A stretch of 21,919 nucleotides of DNA from Chloroflexota bacterium (GTDB taxonomy: Bacteria > Chloroflexota > Limnocylindria > Limnocylindrales > CSP1-4), in assembly GCA_025935655.1 (NCBI GenBank), contig JAICUV010000024.1, positions 1 to 21,919 of the forward strand, read 5' to 3'. Below the pieces are notes generated by a model, which did no database searches, was not told the origin of the DNA, and was given only the letters and a program-made list of their open reading frames with translations. Shown here piece by piece: positions 1-6,750 of the stretch; the stretch's first letter is position 1; the number at the start of each line of letters is the position of its first letter. The position numbers were made by a program, and so were the translations under genes.

Positions 1-381
1 GCTTCCGCGGGCGAGGAATGACCACTGACTTCACGCGGGCCGAAGCGGTCGCCCGACGGATGGTTGTGAACGAACGCGGTCAGACTCACTTCGGTACGCA
101 CCGTCTACCATCGATGAACGCCGGTACGTGCTCGCGGCAGCGGCACCGGTCGCGACGCAACCGCTGGCAGTCTTCGCGGCGACGCAACCGCTGGCGCGAT
201 CGCCACTGGATCGTGCCCTTCGTCAAACCGTGGCTTCGTTGAGACCTTCGCGGTCGGCTCACCCGGAGGGAAGTCAACTCGATGCGCCGCACCATCGGGG
301 CGAACATCTGTTCAGGGTCTCGGATGCAACTTTGCAGCAATGCAGACGTTATGCGATCGTAACCAATACTCCCCACAAGTA
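1..381. other. Upstream region without a recognisable gene
   Basis: No reading frame here has the strong G/C third-position bias of the real genes in the window. The short frames present encode Arg-rich, low-complexity peptides without recognisable motifs. The first 20-29 bases could be the tail of a gene lying outside the window (TGA stops occur at 18-20 and 26-28), but too little is present to tell. Base composition falls towards the right end (about 300-390), as expected for a promoter-containing spacer. No tRNA, rRNA or known riboswitch was recognised. Confidence 0.5.
152..195. repeat. Two-copy 17-base direct repeat
   Basis: The 17-base word GCGACGCAACCGCTGGC occurs at 152-168 and again at 179-195, a period of 27 bases, in the non-coding stretch before the sigma factor gene. 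The 10 bases between them are not conserved with the flanks. It may be a binding site pair or a remnant duplication; nothing else in the window carries the same word as far as I can see. Confidence 0.7.
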
Positions 382-458
382 TTGACAAAGGGGGTTGTCA
401 ACCCCCTGCCAATGGCCTAGACTGATAGGCCAATGGCGTGTCGATTTGACACGCCACT
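382..458. promoter_or_regulatory. Overlapping inverted repeats around the sigma factor promoter
   Basis: Several dyads are packed together. (1) TTGACAA (382-388) and TTGTCAA (395-401) are inverted copies 6 bases apart. (2) AGGGGGTTGTCAACCCCCT (389-407) is a perfect odd palindrome. (3) GGCCTA (414-419) and TAGGCC (425-430) are inverted, 5 bases apart. (4) GGCGTGTC (435-442) and GACACGCC (448-455) form an 8-bp dyad with a 5-base centre. The 9-mer GCCAATGGC is also present twice as a direct repeat (408-416 and 428-436). Dyads 1 and 2 cover the proposed -35, dyad 3 covers the -10, and dyad 4 lies just downstream of the expected start, so a repressor or operator function is plausible. Dyad 4 could also fold in the 5' leader. 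No regulator is identified. Confidence 0.6.
395..423 (+). promoter_or_regulatory. Candidate promoter of the sigma factor gene
   Basis: TTGTCA (395-400) as -35 and TAGACT (418-423) as -10 are separated by 17 bases, a good match to a housekeeping sigma-70 promoter in a high-GC organism. The -35 lies inside a perfect palindrome. Transcription would start near 430, giving a leader of about 144 bases if translation starts at GTG 574, or an almost leaderless mRNA if it starts at ATG 433. A perfect TTGACA at 382-387 lacks a -10 at suitable spacing and probably is the other arm of the dyad. Confidence 0.55.
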
Positions 459-573
459 ACGTGTGTCAGGCGGCGTGGCCTGGCGCACGGTCCGGTCACA
501 GCGCCGGACGCCGCTGGTCAAGGACTTCCACGGAGCCGCACGGTCTGGGTGTGGCACCGTCAACTGGAGCGAT

Positions 574-2112
574 GTGATTTCGATCGAGACACCTACCCCT
601 GCAACCGACACAGAGGCCGAGCTGGCGAACGCCGCCATCGAGCTTGACCCGGAGGCTGCGGCCCTCGAGGCCGAGGCCGCGCTGATCATCGAGGAGCCCG
701 TCCCCGCGGCGGCCCCGGTGGTGGCGGCCAAGGACGAGGACGCCGAGCCTGAGCCGGTCGCCTCCGAGGTCCTGGACACGGACGATTCCGTGCGCCTCTA
801 CCTGCGCGAGATCGGCCGCGTCCCCCTGCTCACCGCCGAGGAAGAGGTCATCCTCGCGAAGGGCATGGAGCTGGGTGCGCAGATCGAAGCCGAGCCCTGG
901 AAGGTGCTGCTGAGCATCCACGAATGGACGCTCCACTCCACCGAGCCGACCGCCCGCGCCAAGGACAAGCGCTACGTCGTGCCGTTCGCCGCCGAGGCGC
1001 ACCGGATCCTCGACGCGGCCCTCCGCTCCGAGGACGCGCTGGATCTCTACATGACGGCCCCCGCGCTCGGCCTCGCCGACGCGCTCAAGAAGGCCGAGAC
1101 GGACCTCCTCAAGGAGCGCCTCGTGCGCGCCCAGGACCTCCGCTCCCTGTACAACGAGCGCCTCGACGCGGACTCGTTCCTCGACGTCCTCAACTGGATC
1201 GAGGGCGAGCTCGGGCGGCCCAACGCGGAGCTGCGCGCGAACGCGGCCCTCAAGGACCTCCGTGACTGGGCCCGGAACGAGGTCACGTACCCGGCCATCC
1301 AGCGCTGGCTGGAGGCGGGCAACGACGCCGACGTCATCGGGGCGATGGTGCCGGAGCTCAAGCACCTGGCCAAGCTCTCCCGTGACCACCTGACGTCCGC
1401 CAACCTGCGGCTCGTCGTGTCGATCGCGCGCAAGTACATCAACCAGGCGGGGATGGGCCTGCTGGACCTCGTCCAGGAGGGCAACGCCGGCCTGATCCGC
1501 GCCGTCGACAAGTTCGAGTACGAGCGCGGCTTCAAGTTCAGCACGTACGCCACCTGGTGGATCCGCCAGGCGATCCAGCGTGGCCTCGCGGACCAGAGCC
1601 GGACGATCCGGATCCCGGTCCACATGGTCGAGACGATGGGTCGCGTCGCGCGCGTCGTGCGCGAGCTCTCGACGCAGCTCGGCCGCGAGCCCACCAACAC
1701 CGAGATCGCGGCGGCGCTGCCCGACGAGACCCCGGCGATGACGCCGCAGCGCGTCGAGGAGATCCGCAAGCTCGGCCGCGAGCCCGTCTCGCTCCAGTCC
1801 CCCGTCGGCGACGAGGGCGACGCGGAGCTCGGCGAGCTCATCCCGGACGAGGACGCCGTGTCCCCGCTCGACGTGGTCGCGGACCGCATGCGCCGGGAGC
1901 AGATCGAGCACGTGCTCGCCTCGCTCGACGGCCGTGAGCAGCGCGTCCTGCGCCTGCGCTTCGGCCTCGACGACGGGCACGCCCGGACGCTCGAGGAGGT
2001 CGGGCGCGAGTTCGGCCTGACGCGTGAGCGCATCCGCCAGATCGAGGTCCAGGCGCTGCGCAAGCTCCGCCACCCGAGCCGCAGCCGCAAGCTGCGGGAG
2101 TTCGCGGCCTGA
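574..2112 (+). CDS. rpoD: Primary (group 1-like) sigma-70 factor of RNA polymerase
   Basis: This subunit directs RNA polymerase to housekeeping promoters. From GTG 574 the protein is 512 residues. An Ala/Glu-rich acidic N-terminus (1-65) precedes region 1.2 (about 68-100, DSVRLYLREIGRVPLLTAEE). A spacer of about 160 residues, rich in charged helices, separates it from region 2 (NLRLVVSIARKYINQ from about 277, then the WWIRQAI -10-melting helix). Region 3 follows, and region 4 ends in the helix-turn-helix LTRERIRQIEVQALRKLR (about 480-500). I chose GTG 574 because GGAG lies 5 bases upstream (565-568) and because the 47 extra codons from ATG 433 have weaker G/C third positions; ATG 433 stays possible as a leaderless start. 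The gene is monocistronic and ends facing a strong hairpin. Being the principal sigma factor rather than a close alternative is inferred from size and region 1.2. Confidence 0.9.
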   Translation: MISIETPTPATDTEAELANAAIELDPEAAALEAEAALIIEEPVPAAAPVVAAKDEDAEPEPVASEVLDTDDSVRLYLREIGRVPLLTAEEEVILAKGMELGAQIEAEPWKVLLSIHEWTLHSTEPTARAKDKRYVVPFAAEAHRILDAALRSEDALDLYMTAPALGLADALKKAETDLLKERLVRAQDLRSLYNERLDADSFLDVLNWIEGELGRPNAELRANAALKDLRDWARNEVTYPAIQRWLEAGNDADVIGAMVPELKHLAKLSRDHLTSANLRLVVSIARKYINQAGMGLLDLVQEGNAGLIRAVDKFEYERGFKFSTYATWWIRQAIQRGLADQSRTIRIPVHMVETMGRVARVVRELSTQLGREPTNTEIAAALPDETPAMTPQRVEEIRKLGREPVSLQSPVGDEGDAELGELIPDEDAVSPLDVVADRMRREQIEHVLASLDGREQRVLRLRFGLDDGHARTLEEVGREFGLTRERIRQIEVQALRKLRHPSRSRKLREFAA

Positions 2113-2166
2113 CGGTCGTCCCCCGCGGGACACCGGTCCCGCCGCCACATCGCACACACATCGGAC

Positions 2167-2195
2167 CCGGCCGCGTCGCACGCCGACGCGGCCGG
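2167..2195. terminator. Hairpin between convergent sigma factor and aquaporin genes
   Basis: CCGGCCGCGTCG (2167-2178) pairs perfectly with CGACGCGGCCGG (2184-2195) around the 5-base loop CACGC: a 12-bp, entirely G/C-rich stem apart from one T-A pair. It lies 54 bases after the sigma factor stop and 8 bases before the aquaporin stop, so it can serve both strands. There is no long U-tract, as is usual in GC-rich genomes. Confidence 0.7.
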
Positions 2196-2203
2196 TTCGT
2201 GTG

Positions 2204-2947
2204 TCAACGGCCCTGGCTCCCGTCGTCGCCCCCGGCCGCCGCCGTCCGGGCCCCGTCGTGCTCGTCGGCTGGGCCATGGAGGAAGCGCGCGATCGCGACG
2301 GCCGCGGCCGCCCCCAGGAGCGGCCCGACCCAGTAGATCCACAGGGCCGCGACGTCCCCGGCGACCACGGCCGGGCCCGTCGATCGGGCGGGGTTCATCG
2401 ACGCCCCCTCGATCGGGAGGGCGATGAGGCCGCACAGCGCGATCGTGCCCCCGACCGCGATGGCGGCGTTCGGCCCGACGACGTGGGCCCGATCCGCGGT
2501 GCCCAGGATGACCGTGACGAGGATGGCCGTCAGGATCGCCTCGATCGCGACGGCGGTGCCGGGGTCCACGAGGGCCGGCCGAGTCACGCCCGCATCGAGC
2601 GCGGCGCCGAACAGCCCTTGGATCGCGACCGCGGCGAGACAGGCGCCGGCGAGCTGGGCCGCGATGTACGGCGCGACGAGGTGCAGGGGAAACAGCCGGC
2701 GGAGCGTGAACGCGACCGTGACGGCGGGGTTGAAGTGCGCGCCGGAACGGTCACCGAGCGCGTAGATGAGGCCCATGACGAGGAGCGCCGGCGCGACCGC
2801 GCGAGCGGCGACCGTGATCTCCCCGCCGCTGACCCGGGCCATGGCGTCGCCGCCCGCGGCCACGAACGTGAGCAAGGCGGCGCCCAGCAGCTCGGCGCCC
2901 ACGCGTCGCGTGATCCCGGGCCCGCTGCCCGGCGGCGGATCGGCCAT
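2204..2947 (-). CDS. Aquaporin / MIP-family channel
   Basis: A 247-residue membrane channel of normal family length with six hydrophobic segments and the two half-helix signatures FNPAVT (NPA at 73-75) and MNPARS (NPA at 185-187, Arg188 of the selectivity filter). Hand alignment to AqpZ places Pro53, Gly173 and Ala182 where water-specific AqpZ has Phe43, His174 and Thr183. The filter therefore looks wide and weakly aromatic, closer to glycerol or metalloid-conducting members than to a strict water pore. The alignment at position 53 is the least certain. The charged, Gly/Ala-rich C-terminal tail is cytoplasmic. There is no Shine-Dalgarno sequence; TAGACC lies exactly 6 bases before the ATG, suggesting a leaderless mRNA. 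It is monocistronic, converges on the sigma factor gene, and no arsenic or glycerol genes are adjacent, so the substrate is unknown. Confidence 0.92.
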   Translation of the reverse strand: MADPPPGSGPGITRRVGAELLGAALLTFVAAGGDAMARVSGGEITVAARAVAPALLVMGLIYALGDRSGAHFNPAVTVAFTLRRLFPLHLVAPYIAAQLAGACLAAVAIQGLFGAALDAGVTRPALVDPGTAVAIEAILTAILVTVILGTADRAHVVGPNAAIAVGGTIALCGLIALPIEGASMNPARSTGPAVVAGDVAALWIYWVGPLLGAAAAVAIARFLHGPADEHDGARTAAAGGDDGSQGR

Positions 2948-2953
2948 GCCATC

Positions 2954-2959
2954 GGTCTA
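2954..2959 (-). promoter_or_regulatory. Possible -10 of a leaderless aquaporin transcript
   Basis: Read on the minus strand, TAGACC ends 6 bases before the aquaporin ATG and no Shine-Dalgarno is present. The last base deviates from TAnnnT and no clear -35 was found, so this rests on the same spacing recurring at three other genes of the window. Confidence 0.35.
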
Positions 2960-3060
2960 CCCAATGGCGGCTCCCGGCGGCGCGTCGGGCGCCTGTGAAA
3001 ATCCATCGGCCGCGTTGCAGGCTGGAGACTCGACCGCCCGCCGTCCGGGATGGGCAGCGG

Positions 3061-3077
3061 GCCGCATGCTGTGCGGC
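3061..3077. terminator. Short hairpin downstream of the DinB-like gene
   Basis: GCCGCA (3061-3066) and TGCGGC (3072-3077) form a 6-bp stem with a 5-base loop, 33 bases beyond the stop of the minus-strand DinB-like gene and upstream of the aquaporin promoter. It is a plausible but weak terminator separating the two genes. Confidence 0.4.
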
Positions 3078-3109
3078 GCTTCCGTTCGAACCGGTGACGG
3101 CGACCGGTG

Positions 3110-3637
3110 TCAGCGGCCGGCGAGGATCGCCTCGAGCTGCACGACGTGCTCGTCGAGGTGGCGGATGATGAACCGGTCGCGAACCCAGGAGGCCGGCACC
3201 ACGCCGTCGCGGACGTGGACGCCAGAGGCCGTGAGCTCGGATGCCGAGACGGCCGGCAGGCGCGCCTCCCAGCGGGCGATCCCCGCCTCGATCCGCTCGA
3301 ACAGCTCGCCCAGCGGCAGCGTCCGGTCGCGCTCCAGGATGCCGATCCGCACGACGTCGCCCGCCACGCGCCCGAACGGCATCGGATCGCCAGCCGGGCG
3401 TGCTGCCTCCACGAGGCGCTCGAACTCGCCCTTCCAGTACGGCAGGGCCTCGGCGACGTGGGCGAGCACCTCGCGGGGCCCCCATGACGCCTCCGGCCCC
3501 GTGCCGAAGTCATCGGCGAGCGGCCACGGCGCCCCGGCGATCACGCGCGGGCGCAGGTCGGCGAACGCGACCCGGGCCGCGGCCAGGCGGGCAAGGGCGA
3601 CATCGGGTTCGAGCGGCGGGACGAGGGTTTCGGTCAT
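3110..3637 (-). CDS. DinB-like (four-helix, metal-binding) superfamily protein
   Basis: A 175-residue soluble protein that looks like a member of the DinB/YfiT-like putative metalloenzyme superfamily. These are four-helix bundles with three histidines binding a divalent metal; characterised relatives include mycothiol- or bacillithiol-dependent transferases, while most members have no known reaction. The signature is visible as His60 in VLAHVAEALPYW and the pair His160/His164 in IIRHLDEHVVQLE near the C-terminus. The length is typical. There is no signal peptide or membrane segment. The ATG at 3637 has no Shine-Dalgarno sequence but GATGCT lies exactly 6 bases upstream. It is divergent from the COG4315 lipoprotein gene with about 107 bases between starts. 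The substrate is not predictable from the sequence. Confidence 0.8.
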   Translation of the reverse strand: MTETLVPPLEPDVALARLAAARVAFADLRPRVIAGAPWPLADDFGTGPEASWGPREVLAHVAEALPYWKGEFERLVEAARPAGDPMPFGRVAGDVVRIGILERDRTLPLGELFERIEAGIARWEARLPAVSASELTASGVHVRDGVVPASWVRDRFIIRHLDEHVVQLEAILAGR

Positions 3638-3643
3638 GCGCGA

Positions 3644-3649
3644 AGCATC
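3644..3649 (-). promoter_or_regulatory. Possible -10 of a leaderless DinB-like transcript
   Basis: On the minus strand GATGCT is followed by 6 bases and then the ATG. The hexamer plus next bases (GATGCTTC) nearly repeats the TATGCTTC found in the same position before the PAC2-family gene. There is no Shine-Dalgarno and no convincing -35. Confidence 0.35.
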
Positions 3650-3744
3650 GCGCGTCGGTGCGTCCGGCGCCAGCCCCCGAAACCGGGAGCCGGTGCGCGT
3701 CGTACCCGTCCCTGTCCATGTTCCCCAGGACAGGAGTCCACCCG

Positions 3745-4251
3745 ATGCGAACGCTCACCGTCGCCGGCACGCTGCTCGGCCTCACCCTCGTCGTCGCCGC
3801 GTGCAGCAGCGGCGGCGCGACCACCGCACCTGCAACGGTGGCACCGGCCAGCCAGGCGCCAGCATCCTCGGCACTCGCTTCGCAGGCTCCGGCGGCCGCG
3901 GCGTCGGTCAAGCTCGCCGACACGTCGCTCGGCTCCGTCGTCGTCGACGGCACCAGCGGCAAGACGCTGTACGTCTTCCTCGCGGACAGCGGCGGCGCCT
4001 CGGCGTGCTACGACAAGTGCGCCGCCTCGTGGCCGGCCCTCCTCAGCGACGGGAGCGCCCCGACCCTGGGCACGGGCCTCGACGCCGCGGACTTCGGGAC
4101 CATCGCCCGCACCGACGGCACCACGCAGGTGACGTTCTACGGCATGCCGCTCTACTTCTTCGCCGGGGACGCGGCGGCGGGCGATACCAAGGGCCAGGCC
4201 CTCAACGACAAGTGGTTCGTCGTCGGCGCTGACGGCAAGCCGATCAAGTAG
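3745..4251 (+). CDS. Secreted lipoprotein with COG4315/PF03640 repeats
   Basis: A 168-residue predicted lipoprotein. The signal peptide ends in a lipobox, VVAAC, with Cys20 as the lipidated residue, followed by an Ala/Ser/Pro/Thr-rich linker (about 21-52). The globular part carries the motifs of the 'secreted repeat of unknown function' family: an SLGSVVVDGTSGKTLYVF segment, the YDKCAASWPALLSDG block with two cysteines (ACYDKC), then a second half with VTFYGMPLYFFAGD and NDKWFVVGADG. Such proteins are common in Actinomycetota and Chloroflexota; their biochemical role is not established. AGGAG (3732-3736) lies 8 bases before the ATG, fixing the start. The gene is monocistronic and followed by a strong hairpin. 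Confidence 0.9.
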   Translation: MRTLTVAGTLLGLTLVVAACSSGGATTAPATVAPASQAPASSALASQAPAAAASVKLADTSLGSVVVDGTSGKTLYVFLADSGGASACYDKCAASWPALLSDGSAPTLGTGLDAADFGTIARTDGTTQVTFYGMPLYFFAGDAAAGDTKGQALNDKWFVVGADGKPIK

Positions 4252-4257
4252 CACGTT

Positions 4258-4327
4258 CCGGTGCCGGGACGCGGCGGCTCGCGGGGGCGAGTCGCCGCGT
4301 CTCTTCGTGTCCGGCAGCCGGCACCGG
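4258..4327. terminator. Nested hairpin after the COG4315 lipoprotein
   Basis: An inner stem pairs GACGCGGCG (4268-4276) with CGCCGCGTC (4293-4301), extended after one mismatch by CTCGC/GCGAG around a short G-rich loop, and followed by TCTTCGT. An outer pair, CCGGTGCCGG (4258-4267) with CCGGCACCGG (4318-4327), brackets it. It lies 7 bases after the lipoprotein stop and just before the stop of the convergent small gene, so it probably ends transcription from both sides. Confidence 0.7.
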
Positions 4328-4335
4328 AGCCGTGG

Positions 4336-4575
4336 TCACTCCTCGGGTGCGTGGATCTCCGCGTCCCGCGGCCTGCCGCAGCCGGGAACCGCGCACCCGT
4401 CCGTGCGCTGGTAGCGGTTGGTGGCCGCGATGCTCGTGATGGAGGAGGCACCCGCGCTACGGGAGAGGCCTCCCGCGGACATCGCGCCCAGCCCCGCGTC
4501 CTCGATCGGCTGGAACGGATGCGGCTGGTTCGGGTTGTAGGACATCGCGTCCCGCTTCCCGCCGTGGAGATTCAT
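4336..4575 (-). CDS. Small uncharacterised protein (79 aa)
   Basis: I do not recognise the family. The 79-residue product is hydrophilic, with an Asn/Pro-rich start (SYNPNQPHPFQPIED), a Gly/Ser/Ala middle and a C-terminal CAVPGCGRPRDAEIH segment containing a Cys-x4-Cys pair. There is no signal peptide or membrane helix. Coding status is supported by strong G/C bias at third codon positions and by a purine-rich GGGGGAA just before the ATG at 4575. An internal Met11 (AMSYNPNQ) is an alternative start. The gene lies 54 bases beyond the stop of the YcaQ-like gene on the same strand and could be co-transcribed with it, although it has its own ribosome site. It converges on the lipoprotein gene. 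Confidence 0.6.
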   Translation of the reverse strand: MNLHGGKRDAMSYNPNQPHPFQPIEDAGLGAMSAGGLSRSAGASSITSIAATNRYQRTDGCAVPGCGRPRDAEIHAPEE

Positions 4576-4629
4576 CGGTTCCCCCAGTGCGGCGTCGCTC
4601 GAACCATCATCGTGCGCGATGGCTGGCAG

Positions 4630-5940
4630 TCAAGAGGCAATGGTCGTGGGCGTCGCGGCGAGCCGGGCACGGACCGCCCGCGCGAGCGGGGCGTGGACGG
4701 CCGTCCGGGGCATGACGACCTTGCGCACCCCGCCGAACGCCATGTGTGCCCGCAGGGCGTCCGTGAACGCGTCGACGAAGCCCGGGTTGCCCTCGTCCAG
4801 CGGGTCGAACCCCGCCTCCCACCACAGTCCCAGGACGCGGAGCGTGCCCGCCGAGCGGTCGATCTTCGGCTCGATCCGGCCGACGAACCGGTCGCCGTAC
4901 AGCAGCGGCAGCACGTAGTAGCCCCAGCGCCGCTTCTCCAGGGGCACGTAGACCTCCCAGCGGTAGTCGAAGTCCCACAGCCGCTCCAGCAGGTCCCGGT
5001 CCCAGGCGAGCGGGTCCAGCGGGGCGAGGAACGCGACCCCGGCGTCGGTCCCGCCGGGCCGCCCCATTCGCCAGCCGTCCGCCTCGCCCTCCGCGTCGAG
5101 CTCGGCCGTCGCCTGGTCCAGCAGCGGCAGCTCGTCCGGCAGGACGTATCGCGGGCCGCGGAACCCGTCGACGTGGACAGGCACGATGTCCCCCCGCTCG
5201 ATCAGCTGGTCGCGGGTCGCGAGCCGCACGGGCGCCTTGCCCAGGCCCATCCACAGCGTGTACTCCCCGGTGCCGCCGAGGAGGCCGTTGCCCCGGTAGC
5301 GTGACAGCAGGAGGTGGCGCCGCTGCTCGTCCTCGGGCGGGCGCCGCGCCAGCACCTCGGCAGGGAACAGCCGCTCCGTGAGGTCATAGATGCGGCGGTT
5401 GCCCTCGCGACGGCTGATCGCGAGCACACCCGCCTCCGCCAGTGCCTCGAGGATCGCCCGGATCGGGTTCGTGGGCCGCCAGTACCAGTCGATAGCGGCT
5501 CGAGGCTCGAGGTCCGTCGCCGACGTGGGCCCGTTGGTCCGGATGTGCTCCAGCAGCTCCTCGACGAGCGGGGCGTGCTCGTCGAACGCGCCGCCGCTGT
5601 GCGAGACGTGGTGGCGGTCCCAGGTCAGGCGGAACCAGGGCAGTCCCGCCGTGGGCACGAGCGAGAACTGCTTGTTGTACGTCTCGTACAAGTCGCGCGA
5701 CTCGTACAGCAGCGCGTCCGTCCAGGCTCGGCGATAGCCCGCGATGCGCGCGAGCAACGTGAGGTCGTGGTTGCGCCCGGCGATGTCGAGCGGGTCGAAC
5801 TGCAGCGAGCCCAGCCGGTCCACCACGCGCATCACGGACGCGGGCTCCGCGGGGAGCGAGCGCGGCGGCGCGAGCAGGTGGCGGATCGCCATGAACCGGC
5901 GCGCGACCGGGCGCGAGACGTGACGGACGGGGCTGGTCAT
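4630..5940 (-). CDS. YcaQ/AlkX-type winged-helix DNA glycosylase (PF06224, HTH_42)
   Basis: A 436-residue protein of the HTH_42 family, whose characterised members (E. coli YcaQ, Streptomyces AlkZ) are DNA glycosylases that release alkylated bases and unhook interstrand crosslinks. The catalytic Q-hydrophobic-[QD] motif is visible as Q47-F-D49 in LGSLQFDPL, the Asp form found in YcaQ. The middle holds a winged-helix segment (about 130-190, with EALAEAGVLAISRREG). The C-terminal part carries the conserved PLDPLAWDRDLLERLWDF and LPLLYGDRFVGRIEPKIDR blocks. The length is normal. The ATG at 5940 has no Shine-Dalgarno but TAGCAT stands exactly 6 bases upstream. The substrate range cannot be read from the sequence. 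A second base-excision enzyme of a different fold (AlkA-like) lies at 13212-13922. Confidence 0.87.
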   Translation of the reverse strand: MTSPVRHVSRPVARRFMAIRHLLAPPRSLPAEPASVMRVVDRLGSLQFDPLDIAGRNHDLTLLARIAGYRRAWTDALLYESRDLYETYNKQFSLVPTAGLPWFRLTWDRHHVSHSGGAFDEHAPLVEELLEHIRTNGPTSATDLEPRAAIDWYWRPTNPIRAILEALAEAGVLAISRREGNRRIYDLTERLFPAEVLARRPPEDEQRRHLLLSRYRGNGLLGGTGEYTLWMGLGKAPVRLATRDQLIERGDIVPVHVDGFRGPRYVLPDELPLLDQATAELDAEGEADGWRMGRPGGTDAGVAFLAPLDPLAWDRDLLERLWDFDYRWEVYVPLEKRRWGYYVLPLLYGDRFVGRIEPKIDRSAGTLRVLGLWWEAGFDPLDEGNPGFVDAFTDALRAHMAFGGVRKVVMPRTAVHAPLARAVRARLAATPTTIAS

Positions 5941-5946
5941 GTGCCG

Positions 5947-5952
5947 ATGCTA
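5947..5952 (-). promoter_or_regulatory. Possible -10 of a leaderless YcaQ-like transcript
   Basis: Minus-strand TAGCAT, a full TAnnnT match, ends 6 bases before the ATG, so transcription would begin at or next to the start codon. No ribosome binding site is present. A CTGACA occurs further upstream (5974-5979 as read on the minus strand), but 21 bases away, too far for a standard -35. Confidence 0.4.
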
Positions 5953-6125
5953 CGGGCGCTTCCTGCCGTGGCGTGTCAGGTATGCGTCGCTTGCCCGTGT
6001 CGCCCACCCGCCCAGCGGCTGAACGGTGCGCTCCACGGACGCTTCACTCGCGCAGCGACCTGGCCATGCGCTCGCGGGCCCGCCACGGGTGCCTGCCGCG
6101 TTCCGGTCGGCGCGCCGCACCCGCG

Positions 6126-6575
6126 TTACGGTGCCCGGTCCAGCGTGACCTGCGCGGCGGGGAGCGGCGCGTTCGAGGTGAGCCGGAGCTGCTGCTGGAT
6201 CGCCATCATGTTGCAGACGCCGCCCGTCGTGGTCACCTTCATGGTGCCCGCCAGCCCCTGGCCCGCCGCGGTGAACACGAACTCGGTGCTGACGTCGCAG
6301 GCACCGCCGGCCCAGGGCACGAGGACGACATTCTCCGAGCCGGGCGGGTTCGAGATCTCGGACGCCATGGCGACGCCGGCCGGGTTGATCTCCGCGTTGG
6401 TGAGGCGACCGCTCTCGTCGCGCACGGTGATCGTCTGCTTGGTCCCGTCGGGGAGCGTCGCCTCGGAGGTCCACGTGCGCGGGCCGCTGACCGCGGTCAT
6501 GCCGCAGGCGGAGATGGCGGCCGCGAGCACGACGAGGAGCGGCAGCCGGGCGATCGATCGGGTGAGGGCAGGCAT
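6126..6575 (-). CDS. Small predicted lipoprotein of unknown function
   Basis: A 149-residue exported protein. The N-terminus has Arg8 and Arg12 flanking a hydrophobic stretch, then a lipobox ISAC followed by Gly, so the mature protein would be a membrane-anchored lipoprotein. The rest is Thr/Val-rich and probably beta-structured (WTSEATLPDGTKQTITVRD; ending QLRLTSNAPLPAAQVTLDRAP) with two further cysteines (GACDVSTEF, GGVCNMM) that could form a disulphide. I do not recognise the family. The start at 6575 is supported by GAAAGGAAG about 10 bases upstream. The open frame continues far upstream (to 8555) but only as the antisense shadow of the operon genes. It is divergent from the catabolic operon. 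Confidence 0.75.
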   Translation of the reverse strand: MPALTRSIARLPLLVVLAAAISACGMTAVSGPRTWTSEATLPDGTKQTITVRDESGRLTNAEINPAGVAMASEISNPPGSENVVLVPWAGGACDVSTEFVFTAAGQGLAGTMKVTTTGGVCNMMAIQQQLRLTSNAPLPAAQVTLDRAP

Positions 6576-6653
6576 GTGGAGACGTCTTCCTTTCGGGCTG
6601 GGCGGGTCGGGCGTCTGACGCACATCCTGCCGTCCGTGTTCCCGGCAACGCAA

Positions 6654-6672
6654 CCCGGGCAGCGCGCCCGGG
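6654..6672. promoter_or_regulatory. Dyad in the divergent region before the catabolic operon
   Basis: CCCGGGC (6654-6660) and GCCCGGG (6666-6672) form a 7-bp dyad around AGCGC. Outside it CCGTCC (6630-6635) and GGACGG (6671-6676) are also inverted. The position, about 80 bases upstream of the -10 candidate of the operon and about 80 bases upstream of the divergent lipoprotein start, would suit an operator, but nothing more supports it. Confidence 0.35.
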
Positions 6673-6750
6673 ACGGCGGGCTGTGGAGGCCCCGCACCAC
6701 CGGCGCGTGGTCCGTTGCACGCCACCCTCCGCGACCGGCCGGGCTTGCCG

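Noticed and set aside
382..387. Perfect TTGACA as -35 of the sigma factor promoter
   Set aside because: No -10-like hexamer lies 16-18 bases downstream; TTGTCA at 395 paired with TAGACT at 418 fits better.
496..2277. 593-codon open frame antisense to the sigma factor gene
   Set aside because: It mirrors the G/C codon bias of the sigma factor, its product is Arg/Leu/Val/Asp low complexity without motifs, and the opposite strand encodes an unmistakable sigma-70 factor.
3084..3096. GTTCGAACC, resembling a tRNA T-loop
   Set aside because: No acceptor stem, anticodon arm or D-arm can be formed around it; it is the TTCGAA palindrome in a spacer.
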